From positions 1-41,837 of IMG/VR virus record IMGVR_UViG_3300028883_000018: 41,837 bases of DNA. One strand, written 5' to 3'. A program made the translations under genes and the position numbers. The notes beneath the pieces were generated by a model. The model did not search any database. It saw nothing but the letters and a program-made list of their open reading frames with translations, and was not told where the DNA came from. The stretch's first letter is position 1. The number at the start of each line of letters is the position of its first letter. This DNA comes from a virus. Shown here piece by piece: positions 15,511 through 21,775 of this stretch.

Positions 15511-15615
15511 GATCATGTTTTAATTTGCAGGAGGTCAGCGTTGTTGTTTTAGAAGAATAGTAAGTTTTCATAACAAAGCTGCATATCTGCTGACCTCCGC
15601 ATTTACTGCATGATC
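15511..15615 (-). promoter_or_regulatory. Nested inverted-repeat leader before the formyltransferase gene
   Basis: Two nested perfect inverted repeats lie just upstream of the formyltransferase start: outer arms GATCATG (15511-15517 and 15609-15615) and inner arms GGAGGTCAGC with GCTGACCTCC (15530-15539 and 15589-15598), with a 49-nt apical region. Read on the minus strand the foot of the structure ends six bases before the Shine-Dalgarno AAAGGA. It could be an mRNA structure that controls translation, or a protein-binding DNA site. Confidence 0.5.
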
Positions 15616-15623
15616 CCTCCTGA

Positions 15624-16031
15624 TTAGTGATTATATTCGTAAATTAGAGTATAAAGAATACCTGCATAGTTGATAATATCTTTTAGCGATTCTTCCACTG
15701 ACTCTGCATGCCTTTTTGGATTATCCGGGTTATTCTTTATTGCGTTATTAACGGCATCAACGTGTTTGTTGAAATATACTGCCCATGTTTGGAATGGTGT
15801 CATACCGAGTGTCCTGCCAACTTCTTTGAAGTTACGATTAGCATCTTCATTGCCTGCATAGTCAAGCCCTTTAGAGCTTAATATCTCGGTGCATTCTGTC
15901 AGCAGTCCGGTGAATAATTCATTTCTTGTCTGTATATTCATTTTTGATCCTTTATTATTATTATATGGTGGATTTCCAATTATTACGTCAAATTCTTTTG
16001 GTGTGTAGTAAGTTTTGTCAGCGTCTCTCAT
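15624..16031 (-). CDS. Nmad1/DUF1599-like protein with a methyltransferase-like N-terminal stub
   Basis: Residues about 31-135 (MNIQTRNELFTGLL through the TPFQTWAVYFNKHVDAV segment to INYAGILYTLIYE) match the DUF1599 or 'nucleotide modification associated domain 1' pattern found in phages. Residues 1-30 contain EFDVIIGNPPYN, which is motif IV of an N6-adenine methyltransferase without any other part of that enzyme. Two good starts exist: 16031 (AAGGA eight bases upstream) and 15941 (AAAGGA upstream of MNIQ). The stub is therefore either translated as an N-terminal extension or is the relic of a lost methyltransferase. Confidence 0.65.
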   Translation of the reverse strand: MRDADKTYYTPKEFDVIIGNPPYNNNKGSKMNIQTRNELFTGLLTECTEILSSKGLDYAGNEDANRNFKEVGRTLGMTPFQTWAVYFNKHVDAVNNAIKNNPDNPKRHAESVEESLKDIINYAGILYTLIYEYNH

Positions 16032-16153
16032 TTCTCTTTCCTTTCTAAATACAGGCAGCCGGCAGCCGCCGTAATCCGAATACGCTAACGGCTTCTTACT
16101 CTACGTTACGTACCGTGAACCGAAACTATATGAGCCACGACTGCCATTGTTAA

Positions 16154-16678
16154 TTAAAACGGTATATCTTTATTCTCAACGTCAAGCTCTTCTTCAACCT
16201 CTGTTGGCTCTGGCTCATAAGGCATAAGCTCAACAAATTTCTCATACCATGTTTCAATAACTTTATCTCGCTTCTTCTCATCAGTGATCTTCAGGTCTTT
16301 GTAAGGTTGTTTGGATTTCAGCCATTTGTTGTCGTATTTGACCAGCAGGTTGATGTTTTCACCTTCTTTACGGACATTGAACAGGATCGGCTTATTATCG
16401 AACTTATCTATTGAGCGTAAAAAATTCATCAGGAATAAAGTGCGGTAAGAGTACATCCCAAGTTGTAGTTGATACACATCGCCATTATCTGCAATATAAA
16501 TGTCGAATTTCTTGTATTCACGGTCTTTGTATGTCATGGTGTGCGATCCAAAGCCAAGTAATATGCCTGCCAGCCCGGCGAACTGTTGATTATTATGTAC
16601 AAATTCGCCTGTTTCTTTGTCAATGGAAACCCATTTCGGCAATCCATTCTGCATCTGTTCTTGTGTCAGTAATCCCAT
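16154..16678 (-). CDS. Putative single-stranded DNA-binding protein
   Basis: A 174-aa protein with a beta-rich body (about 35-120) and an acidic C-terminal tail (EPEPTEVEEELDVENKDIPF) ending in DIPF, the hallmark tip of bacterial and phage SSBs that recruits partner proteins. It lies in the recombination-replication cluster next to a PD-(D/E)XK nuclease. The body is not a recognisable E. coli-type OB fold by eye. GAGGAT lies before the ATG. The 122 bp that follow (16032-16153) are locally GC-richer and contain no gene that I can support. Confidence 0.7.
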   Translation of the reverse strand: MGLLTQEQMQNGLPKWVSIDKETGEFVHNNQQFAGLAGILLGFGSHTMTYKDREYKKFDIYIADNGDVYQLQLGMYSYRTLFLMNFLRSIDKFDNKPILFNVRKEGENINLLVKYDNKWLKSKQPYKDLKITDEKKRDKVIETWYEKFVELMPYEPEPTEVEEELDVENKDIPF

Positions 16679-16680
16679 TA

Positions 16681-16971
16681 TTAATCCTCATTAAATATTA
16701 ATTGGACAAAAGTTTCTGTATATTCTGTCATTATTGATGTAAATAAATCTTCAAGGTCATTGATATGGCTTTCTGTCCAGTCATTGTCTTTAAGTATCTG
16801 GTAAGTTTCGATTACATGGGCAGCCGCTTCCTCCATCAGGTTAAGATATTCGAAACGTTCTTCGTCTTTTGATTCCCTTGGTTTTTCAAATCCTGGGTTT
16901 GTTTTCAGTAATGTTGCAGTTGCTTTCTCTGCTCCTTCGAGCCATGCGTTAAAATATGGATTGGGGCTCAT
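16681..16971 (-). CDS. Hypothetical protein, 96 aa
   Basis: Not recognised. An acidic helical protein (MSPNPYFNAWLEGAEKATA...) without membrane segments, with GAGGAAG upstream of its ATG and a four-base overlap with the nuclease gene. Between a RecB-like nuclease and an SSB it may be an accessory of recombination. Confidence 0.6.
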   Translation of the reverse strand: MSPNPYFNAWLEGAEKATATLLKTNPGFEKPRESKDEERFEYLNLMEEAAAHVIETYQILKDNDWTESHINDLEDLFTSIMTEYTETFVQLIFNED

Positions 16972-17891
16972 ATCGCTTCCTCATATTTAAAATTTTTGTG
17001 TTTATTAATTATAAATTGCTCTGCTGTAATTTTCTCGAATACATCGGATACCGGCTCTCCGAGTTTATACATATCTTTCTTATTGATAAGAATATCCTGT
17101 GGTTTCGGCACTAATTTATTATAGAATCTAACATAATGCATGATCTCATTTGTTGTGATCTGGTCATAAGTTTTAGTCTTGTAATTAGTAAATGTAGCGT
17201 TCGGGATGACATTCATTAACAGGTCTGCTTCAATCATATAAGTACCATAAAATGCCTCTGCATACATCTGGAGCTGTAGTTCGTGATGTGGGAAGAAGTT
17301 TGTTCCGGTCTTCCAGTCTAATAGAACCAGCTTCCTTTCCGTTTTCTTGCCTTTCTTAACGTCAATGTATGCCACGCAATCAATCAATGAAGCGTATCCG
17401 AGAGTTATTGTTTCGTCATATATGATTGGCAGCTCAATTGCCAACGGCTCAATATTAACTTCATTGAAGAACTTAAAGAAACAATGCAGATATTTCGGTG
17501 CGTCATAATGCCAGAAATTATTGTCGAAGTTCAGTTTATGATCTTGCGTATATTCATCAATATCGCTATGTAATTTGCTGAAATCATAGAAGCCGTCTAT
17601 TAGCGTTTCTGATAATCTCTCATGGATGAAAGTACCGAAATGTGCCTTCTCGTTGAGCCATTGATAGAATTTCGATAATCCCATATCTGCTTTTAGTTTT
17701 ATAATGTAATCCGGCTCCGGATAGCTCTTGTTGATGATAGATGTTACCGATGGATATAATACCGGTGCTCCGTCTATCAGCTGATAATACCAGCGTGTTG
17801 CTCTGTCCTGATACCTGTGTAATATCAATCGCTGTTTGAATATTTCATCGTTCTGCCAGAGCGGCTCAATTCTCTCTATTGTCTGATCCAT
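16968..17891 (-). CDS. PD-(D/E)XK exonuclease, RecB/Cas4-like
   Basis: A 307-aa single-domain nuclease. The motifs are FGTFIHERL (His90, Glu91), LGYASLID (Asp171), LLDWKTG (Asp192, Lys194) and QLQMYAEA (206-213), the order His, Asp, D-x-K, Q-x-x-x-Y typical of the RecB/Cas4/lambda-exonuclease-like group. In phages such enzymes resect DNA ends for strand annealing. An SSB is encoded two genes on. AGGAG precedes the ATG. No four-cysteine Fe-S cluster of the Cas4 type is visible. Confidence 0.85.
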   Translation of the reverse strand: MDQTIERIEPLWQNDEIFKQRLILHRYQDRATRWYYQLIDGAPVLYPSVTSIINKSYPEPDYIIKLKADMGLSKFYQWLNEKAHFGTFIHERLSETLIDGFYDFSKLHSDIDEYTQDHKLNFDNNFWHYDAPKYLHCFFKFFNEVNIEPLAIELPIIYDETITLGYASLIDCVAYIDVKKGKKTERKLVLLDWKTGTNFFPHHELQLQMYAEAFYGTYMIEADLLMNVIPNATFTNYKTKTYDQITTNEIMHYVRFYNKLVPKPQDILINKKDMYKLGEPVSDVFEKITAEQFIINKHKNFKYEEAI

Positions 17892-18078
17892 ATCTTCTCC
17901 TGTTGAAATCCATAATTTGGTTTAATAAATCTTTGTGGTGTGCCTTCATCATTAGTTCAGCCCATGTATAATATGAACGTCTTACTTCGCTGTCAGCACA
18001 CTCTTTGAGCTCTTTAAGTTGAAGCTCTTTTTCGTGCATGATCTCTTTTAGCTTCATCTGTAACTCATATAAATTCAT
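17866..18078 (-). CDS. Hypothetical helical protein, 70 aa
   Basis: Not recognised. A strongly charged, helical protein (MNLYELQMKLKEIMHEKELQ...) likely to form a coiled coil. Its start overlaps the stop of the preceding 47-aa gene, and its end overlaps the start of the nuclease gene by 26 bases, which suggests coupled translation with the nuclease. Confidence 0.55.
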   Translation of the reverse strand: MNLYELQMKLKEIMHEKELQLKELKECADSEVRRSYYTWAELMMKAHHKDLLNQIMDFNRRRYGSDNREN

Positions 18079-18218
18079 GCTTTGCCTCGTGTTAATCTGT
18101 CCGCAAGAAGGATCAATTTGTCAACACCTTTTGAGATGCACTCCCAGAGCACTACATCATTATTTCTTACGTACCACAACCAATGCTTGCGAACCGGTAT
18201 CTTCATAATTTTGCTCAT
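18075..18218 (-). CDS. Small basic protein, 47 aa
   Basis: This gene is tied to both neighbours by ATGA overlaps. The product (MSKIMKIPVRKHWLWYVRNN and onward to LTRGKA) is basic with four Trp and Tyr residues clustered at 13-16, no membrane span and no family I recognise. The tight packing and clean frame support it being real. Confidence 0.5.
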   Translation of the reverse strand: MSKIMKIPVRKHWLWYVRNNDVVLWECISKGVDKLILLADRLTRGKA

Positions 18219-18622
18219 GCTGCCTCCAGAATTTCGTCAAAAACACTTTGAAGCTGTTTTTCTATGATCCCAATAAATCTCTCAAACTCATAACTCTCCT
18301 GTACATCTGCAGATGTTTTTCTATCTTCAAATACTACTTTGATATTGTTAATAAAAAACTCTGCTGGCTTGTCGATTGGTATGCATACTTCTGCTTCGAA
18401 TTCAAAATCAATTTTTTTCGGCATTTTGCGATCAGAGAAAAAACATGTTGCTATCTCGTGAATTTCAAAACTTAAATTGATAATGGTAACGTCATTGTTG
18501 TTCTTTTCGATTGTAAATGTAGCCTCATTTGTGCCGACCTCGTGGTACATTTCGCAATCTCTGATAAAACGATGTACCAGCATTGCGAGTTCTCCGATAT
18601 ACTGATAATTACTATAGTGCAT
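18215..18622 (-). CDS. Hypothetical protein, 135 aa
   Basis: Not recognised. A mixed alpha/beta protein whose last ~40 residues (YEFERFIGIIEKQLQSVFDEI) are helical. I used the ATG at 18622 because AGGAG lies five bases upstream; the frame extends to 18649 but without a ribosome site. It overlaps the end of the helix-turn-helix gene. Confidence 0.55.
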   Translation of the reverse strand: MHYSNYQYIGELAMLVHRFIRDCEMYHEVGTNEATFTIEKNNNDVTIINLSFEIHEIATCFFSDRKMPKKIDFEFEAEVCIPIDKPAEFFINNIKVVFEDRKTSADVQESYEFERFIGIIEKQLQSVFDEILEAA

Positions 18623-18836
18623 ATTTTCTCCTAAGATATTTGAAATCAATTATATTTGTGTTTTGGATTGTGCCAAGCGATAAGTGCTCAGCTTCTTCAA
18701 GATTGCGTTCAGTATATAAATATCTGGCACCCACTTTGCAGCATGGCTTAAGCCATCCCTGCTCTCTCCACAGCGTCAAGGTATGTCTTGAATGTCCTGT
18801 GATCTGTGCCAGTTTATTTAAAGTAAACCGTCTCAT
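18612..18836 (-). CDS. MerR/excisionase-like winged-helix protein, 74 aa
   Basis: The N-terminal half, FTLNKLAQITGHSRHTLTLW then REQGWLKP, is a MerR-type helix-turn-helix followed by a wing (VGARYLYTERNLEEAEHL). Proteins of this size are phage excisionases or small regulators. It lies in the early operon, 4 kb from the integrase gene on the opposite strand, so an excisionase is possible but a transcriptional regulator is equally likely. Confidence 0.65.
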   Translation of the reverse strand: MRRFTLNKLAQITGHSRHTLTLWREQGWLKPCCKVGARYLYTERNLEEAEHLSLGTIQNTNIIDFKYLRRKYAL

Positions 18837-19177
18837 ATCGCTCGCATATTATAGATATTGGCATTCTCTTCTACGTATAGCTTCTGTTTTTTCGGCATCT
18901 TGTCAATGCTGATATTGAACTCATTGTCCTGGCAGCGTAATCTGCGAATGTCGAGTTCCATCTTGCCTCCGATATTCCAGCCGTTCCAATGTGTTTCGAT
19001 CTCTTGAGCAATGCCTGACAGAACGTCAATGATCCTGCCCGGATTTGCTGATCTTAATTGCATGGCGAGCATTGTCGCTGCCATCTTAATGTTGGGATCG
19101 TTCAAGCTGTCGAGGAGCTCGTTGGGATAGATTACTGGGCTTTCGTCCCAGAGTGCCATTGTTTTTTTGTTTTTCAT
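18833..19177 (-). CDS. Hypothetical protein, 114 aa
   Basis: Not recognised. Its N-terminal half contains DPNIKMAATMLAMQLRS and it ends KLYVEENANIYNMRAI. AAGGA is nine bases before the ATG. It is the first gene after the non-coding array and terminator-like hairpin, so its transcription depends on read-through or on a promoter that I cannot identify in the short gap 19178-19205. Confidence 0.55.
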   Translation of the reverse strand: MKNKKTMALWDESPVIYPNELLDSLNDPNIKMAATMLAMQLRSANPGRIIDVLSGIAQEIETHWNGWNIGGKMELDIRRLRCQDNEFNISIDKMPKKQKLYVEENANIYNMRAI

Positions 19178-19205
19178 TGTCTTAATCCTTATATTTGTGT
19201 GTTGG

Positions 19206-19239
19206 AAAAAATTATTAGCCCTTGACAGAGGGCTTTTTT
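19206..19239. terminator. Bidirectional terminator-like hairpin at the end of the array
   Basis: A 6-bp stem AGCCCT/AGGGCT (19217-19222 and 19229-19234) with a 6-nt loop. On the plus strand the stem runs straight into TTTTTA. On the minus strand it is followed by AATAATTTTTT. It sits about eight bases beyond the last array copy in the minus direction, the right place to end the array RNA, although the poly-U is closer to the stem on the plus strand. Confidence 0.6.
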
Positions 19240-19242
19240 ATT

Positions 19243-19286
19243 GGCAGGCATGCAAGAATCGAACCTGCACTAACCATTGGCTCGCT
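19243..19286 (-). repeat. Minihelix copy 1 (degenerate, terminator-proximal)
   Basis: The most diverged copy. The 5' acceptor strand GCGAGCC is intact but the 3' strand reads TGCCTGC, so only part of the 7-bp stem forms. The T-arm is kept as TGCAGG-TTCGATT-CTTGCA with one G-U pair. Its upstream flank is nearly identical to that of copy 2 for about 70 nt, indicating a recent local duplication. Confidence 0.7.
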
Positions 19287-19396
19287 TCTGTTCTGTTATG
19301 TCTTGTTGAGTTGTGTTTTGTCCTGTTATGTTATGTTTTGTTGCGTCTCTTTGTGTTAAGTTAGGTTCCTTTCCGTTACGTTTGTTTTTGACTTCA

Positions 19397-19440
19397 GGCG
19401 AGCTTGCAGGAATCGAACCTGCTCTAACCATTGGCTCGCT
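19397..19440 (-). repeat. Minihelix copy 2
   Basis: Acceptor strands GCGAGCC and AGCTCGC (one terminal mismatch) with a single A between T-arm and acceptor. T-arm GCAGG-TTCGATT-CCTGC. Followed by CTGAAGTCA. The linker next to it shows the 5-nt period most cleanly, about 19 units. Confidence 0.8.
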
Positions 19441-19545
19441 TCTGTTCTGTTATGTTTTGTTGAGTTATGTTTTGTCCTGTTATGTTATGTTTTGTTGTGT
19501 TGCTTTATGTTGAGTTAGGTAAAATTTTGTTTAGTTTTGACTTCA

Positions 19546-19588
19546 GGCGAGCCGCAGGAATCGAACCTGCTTTAACCATTGGCTCGCT
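19546..19588 (-). repeat. Minihelix copy 3
   Basis: Perfect 7-bp acceptor stem GCGAGCC/GGCTCGC directly abutting the T-arm. The linker reads AATGGTTAAA, one base different from the other copies. Followed by CTGAAGTCA. Confidence 0.8.
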
Positions 19589-19703
19589 TATTTTTTGTTG
19601 TGTTATGTTTCGTTTAGTTTCGTTAATTTATGTTATGTTAAGCTCCGTTTTGTTACATTTTATTTAGTTGGATTTGGTTAAGTTAAGTTGCGTTGTGGCT
19701 TCA

Positions 19704-19747
19704 GGCGAGCTTGCAGGAATCGAACCTGCTCTAACCATTAGCTCGCT
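19704..19747 (-). repeat. Minihelix copy 4
   Basis: Acceptor GCGAGCT pairs perfectly with AGCTCGC: compared with copy 3 both strands have changed (C-G to T-A), a compensatory change that supports an RNA stem. Followed by CTGAAGCCA. The linker between copies 4 and 5 contains a small hairpin CCCTA-ttgcg-TAGGG (19772-19786). Confidence 0.8.
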
Positions 19748-19851
19748 TACGTCTTGTTTTGATTTGTTGATCCCTATTGCGTAGGGTTTCGTTCCGATAG
19801 ATTCAATTAAGTTACGTTTAGTCGGGTTATGTTCGTTATGTTTTGACTTCA

Positions 19852-19894
19852 GGCGAGCCGCAGGAATCGAACCTGCTCTAACCATTAGCTCGCT
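19852..19894 (-). repeat. Minihelix copy 5
   Basis: Acceptor GCGAGCT with GGCTCGC gives seven pairs including one U-G wobble. The 14 bases beyond its 5' end are identical to those of copy 4, indicating duplication of neighbours. Followed by CTGAAGTCA. Confidence 0.8.
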
Positions 19895-20049
19895 TACGTC
19901 TTGTTTTGTTATGTTACGTTAGGTTTTTGTTCAGTTGTGTTTTGTTACATTACGTTCCGTATTGTACTATTAAGTTAAGTTAAGTTAAGTTATGTTGTGT
20001 TTCTTTTGGTTGTGTATCGCTAATGTCCATTTTTTTAGCATTGGCTTCA

Positions 20050-20092
20050 GGCGAGCCGCAGGAATCGAACCTGCTCTAACCATTGGCTCGCT
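20050..20092 (-). repeat. Minihelix copy 6 (leader-proximal)
   Basis: Perfect acceptor stem GCGAGCC/GGCTCGC and T-arm. Followed by CTGAAGCCA and then a longer linker (155 nt) towards copy 5, which includes five tandem AACTT units. First copy to be transcribed on the minus strand. Confidence 0.8.
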
Positions 20093-20250
20093 TAAGTTTT
20101 GTTGTGTTTAGTTGCGTTAATTTTTGTTCAGTTACGTTTTGTTGCGTTTATTTCGTTAATTTATATTCCATTTCGTTGTATCCGATAGGGTTTAGTTATA
20201 TTCGGCAAGACCCCGTTGCGTTCCATTTGGTAGCGTTATGATATAAAAAC

Positions 20251-20268
20251 TTTCAATTTTCAAAGAAC
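20251..20268 (-). promoter_or_regulatory. boxA-like antitermination sequence leading the array
   Basis: The minus strand reads GTTCTTTGAAAATTGAAA, preceded by TTTGCTCTTA. This resembles boxA of rRNA operons (core TGCTCTTTAACAA) and the related GTTCTTTGA sequences seen ahead of rRNA operons and some CRISPR arrays, where NusB/NusE binding protects long untranslated RNA from Rho. It begins 13 bases after the stop codon of the upstream gene and precedes copy 6 by about 160 nt, as expected for an untranslated RNA leader. Confidence 0.5.
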
Positions 20269-20280
20269 TAAGAGCAAAGA

Positions 20281-20778
20281 TCAGCCAACATTCAACTTCT
20301 TCATCAGGTCAATTGTAGCAAGAACATTGTATTTTTCTTGATTATCTATTTTATCAAGCAATTGCTGACTTTTCTTTTTGGTAATCTCATAGACAAGTAC
20401 ATTGAGAGCTTGAAGCTGGAAGTACTGTCTTTTATCTTCATCATCGAGCTTGGCAACATCAATTTTCTTGAGATATCGGTTGCTCCGAGTGCAGCTGTTT
20501 CTGCGTTGTGATACTCTGAAAGAACGTTCATAAGTTATGTAATCACTTTCATCAACTCGTCTGTAGCCAAGTTCACGCTCATTGATATAATAACAGCCAT
20601 CATTTTTTCTTAATTGGTCTATAGCACTTGACACAATATATCTGTTCTCAGGTGTGTTTACTTCTTTTCTCAGCTCGTTGCTCATCTCTTCATAGGTTAC
20701 CAATGCCCCGATCTCTTGCTTCCTGAGCATATCTTTTAACTCCATAATGCTCGCATTCTTTTTTATATCTATATTCAT
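20281..20778 (-). CDS. Hypothetical protein, 165 aa, upstream of the array
   Basis: Not recognised as a named family. The first ~70 residues (MELKDMLRKQEIGALVTYEE to SSAIDQLRKNDGCYYINE) look like a winged-helix domain. The middle is basic (RRNSCTRSNRYLKK), and the C-terminus is helical. A nucleic-acid-binding role is plausible from this. GGAGG lies before the ATG, which overlaps the stop of the RAMP-like gene, so both are co-translated. The array follows directly. Confidence 0.6.
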   Translation of the reverse strand: MNIDIKKNASIMELKDMLRKQEIGALVTYEEMSNELRKEVNTPENRYIVSSAIDQLRKNDGCYYINERELGYRRVDESDYITYERSFRVSQRRNSCTRSNRYLKKIDVAKLDDEDKRQYFQLQALNVLVYEITKKKSQQLLDKIDNQEKYNVLATIDLMKKLNVG

Positions 20779-21341
20779 TATTCTTCCTCCCAGCTTATGC
20801 TGTCAATGATAAATCGACCGTAAGTCCCGCCATTGCCAATCCTAAAGCGACCCAAGCCAACATAATATCCAGCATATTCAAGATGCTCTTCGAATGCGTC
20901 TTTAGTGATGATGTCGTCAATGATAGCAAAATCTACAGTGAAAGCTGGCATATCGTTGGTAATTGGGAAGTATTTTATAACTCTGTTGTTGCCGGCTGAT
21001 GATGAGGGTATAAAGCATTTTTCCTGCTCAATGTCATCTCTGGTCATCTGGAGTCTTGGGTCTTTTCCGATCAATATACCGCTTTTGAAAAATTTGGTAT
21101 AAGTTGATTTAGCACTTTTGCCAGGAGGTTTCATACCCAAGCGTTTTGCGGCTTCTTCAAGAGACAGTTTGATAGACATGGCAGGGATTTTCATTTTGCC
21201 GTCTTTGTCCCAATGGGCTTTCTCTTTCCATGTGCGTTCTTCATATTCAGCATGACCTTCTTTGTTTAATTTTTCGGTCTCGTGAAACTTGCCTTGTGAG
21301 TAAGGGCTGATGAATTTCAGTGTTGCTGTACAGGTTTTCAT
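20778..21341 (-). CDS. Conserved phage protein with RAMP-like glycine-rich C-terminus
   Basis: A 187-aa protein resembling a widespread phage family of unknown function. It begins with a strand (TCTATLKFISPYSQGK), has a Gly/Lys-rich IPAMSIKLSLEEAAKRLG-PPGK section, and ends with GYYVGLGRFRIGNGGTYGRF. That last motif resembles the glycine-rich loop of RAMP proteins (Cas5, Cas6, Cas7), which bind or process RNA. The RAMP link is by motif shape only and needs structural comparison. It has GGAGA upstream and is the first gene of a two-gene unit that leads into the minihelix array. Confidence 0.55.
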   Translation of the reverse strand: MKTCTATLKFISPYSQGKFHETEKLNKEGHAEYEERTWKEKAHWDKDGKMKIPAMSIKLSLEEAAKRLGMKPPGKSAKSTYTKFFKSGILIGKDPRLQMTRDDIEQEKCFIPSSSAGNNRVIKYFPITNDMPAFTVDFAIIDDIITKDAFEEHLEYAGYYVGLGRFRIGNGGTYGRFIIDSISWEEE

Positions 21342-21384
21342 AATATTTCTCCAAAAGATGTTAAATAAAATTATATTATATTGC

Positions 21385-21537
21385 TCATCTGAGCTTGTTT
21401 TCTTCTAAATATAAAGGCACTGCTTTTTGAACTATGGCGAATATTTCTTGATAATCAAGACCCGTCTGCATGAGCTTTACCCATAATTCACATAATTGCT
21501 TAATGTATTGTTCTTGTATGTCATTTGCTTTAGTCAT
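21385..21537 (-). CDS. Hypothetical protein, 50 aa
   Basis: Not recognised. A helical acidic peptide (MTKANDIQEQYIKQLCELWV...). I chose the ATG at 21537 because GGGGAA lies six bases upstream; the longer frame to 21642 has unnatural composition and overlaps the upstream gene. Early region. Confidence 0.5.
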   Translation of the reverse strand: MTKANDIQEQYIKQLCELWVKLMQTGLDYQEIFAIVQKAVPLYLEENKLR

Positions 21538-21775
21538 TTGATTCCCCTTCCATTTCCACAAAAAATTCAAAAATATCGGAAGCGAACTTAGGTTTGAGAA
21601 CTGCTGCGAGTGCCTGATGCTGTTCTTCCACCATGAACTCATCGAACCAGATTTTACTCATCCCGTTAGTTATGCCCCATACTGTTGCGTTCTGCGAGAC
21701 CTGCCTGCGTGCGGCAGTATAGAGCATCTGCATTGATTCTTTAATTGATTTCGGGTTGTTGTCGTCTGCTATCAT
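21530..21775 (-). CDS. Hypothetical protein, 81 aa
   Basis: Not recognised. An acidic, mostly helical protein with aromatic residues (WGITNGMSKIWFDEF) and an acidic C-terminus. AAGGA precedes the ATG. It lies between small regulator genes near the early promoter; small acidic phage proteins at this position are often inhibitors of host proteins, but that is only a possibility. Confidence 0.55.
   Translation of the reverse strand: MIADDNNPKSIKESMQMLYTAARRQVSQNATVWGITNGMSKIWFDEFMVEEQHQALAAVLKPKFASDIFEFFVEMEGESND

Larger units (their letters stand above)
19287..20240 (-). repeat. Pentanucleotide-periodic linkers (AACNN on minus strand)
   Basis: Between the minihelices the sequence repeats with a 5-base period: on the minus strand mostly AACNN units, on the plus strand TNNGT or NNGTT. 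The register is kept for up to about 20 units in the copy 1, 2 and 6 linkers, and interrupted in the copy 4 and 5 linkers. The minus strand is poor in G and T, so an RNA copy would stay single-stranded. A 5-nt period is not compatible with protein coding. Confidence 0.75.
19217..20268 (-). ncRNA. Candidate structured RNA: array of six tRNA-like minihelices
   Basis: About 1.05 kb without a believable gene. Read on the minus strand it has six ~43-nt copies of a tRNA top half: acceptor-like stem GCGAGCY/RGCTCGC, D-loop-like linker AATGGTTAGA containing GG, and T-arm GCAGG-TTCGATT-CCTGC. There is no anticodon arm. Stems are preserved by paired changes between copies. Linkers of ~105-155 nt are A/C-rich on this strand, hence poorly structured. 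A boxA-like sequence opens the region and a terminator-like hairpin closes it. The orientation is fixed by the T-loop, which reads correctly only on the minus strand. Transcription and function are inferred. Confidence 0.6.

Noticed and set aside
19664-19885. 73-codon minus-strand frame beginning MVRAGSIPAARL and similar plus-strand frames at 19167-19667
   Set aside because: They are readings of the minihelix copies and periodic linkers. 'VRAGSIPA' is the usual false translation of a tRNA T-arm, and the 5-nt period rules out coding.
19243-20092. CRISPR array
   Set aside because: Repeats are spaced 148-198 bp apart, linkers are low-complexity and related to each other, and no cas operon is present. 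The layout does not fit spacers of constant length.
19243-20092. Complete tRNA genes or tmRNA
   Set aside because: There is no anticodon arm and no room for one: only about ten bases separate the acceptor strand from the T-arm. No tag-encoding region as in tmRNA is present.
19243-20092. Integron attC array
   Set aside because: No GTTRRRY/RYYYAAC core pairs with gene cassettes between them, and the integrase is a phage type without the integron-specific patch.
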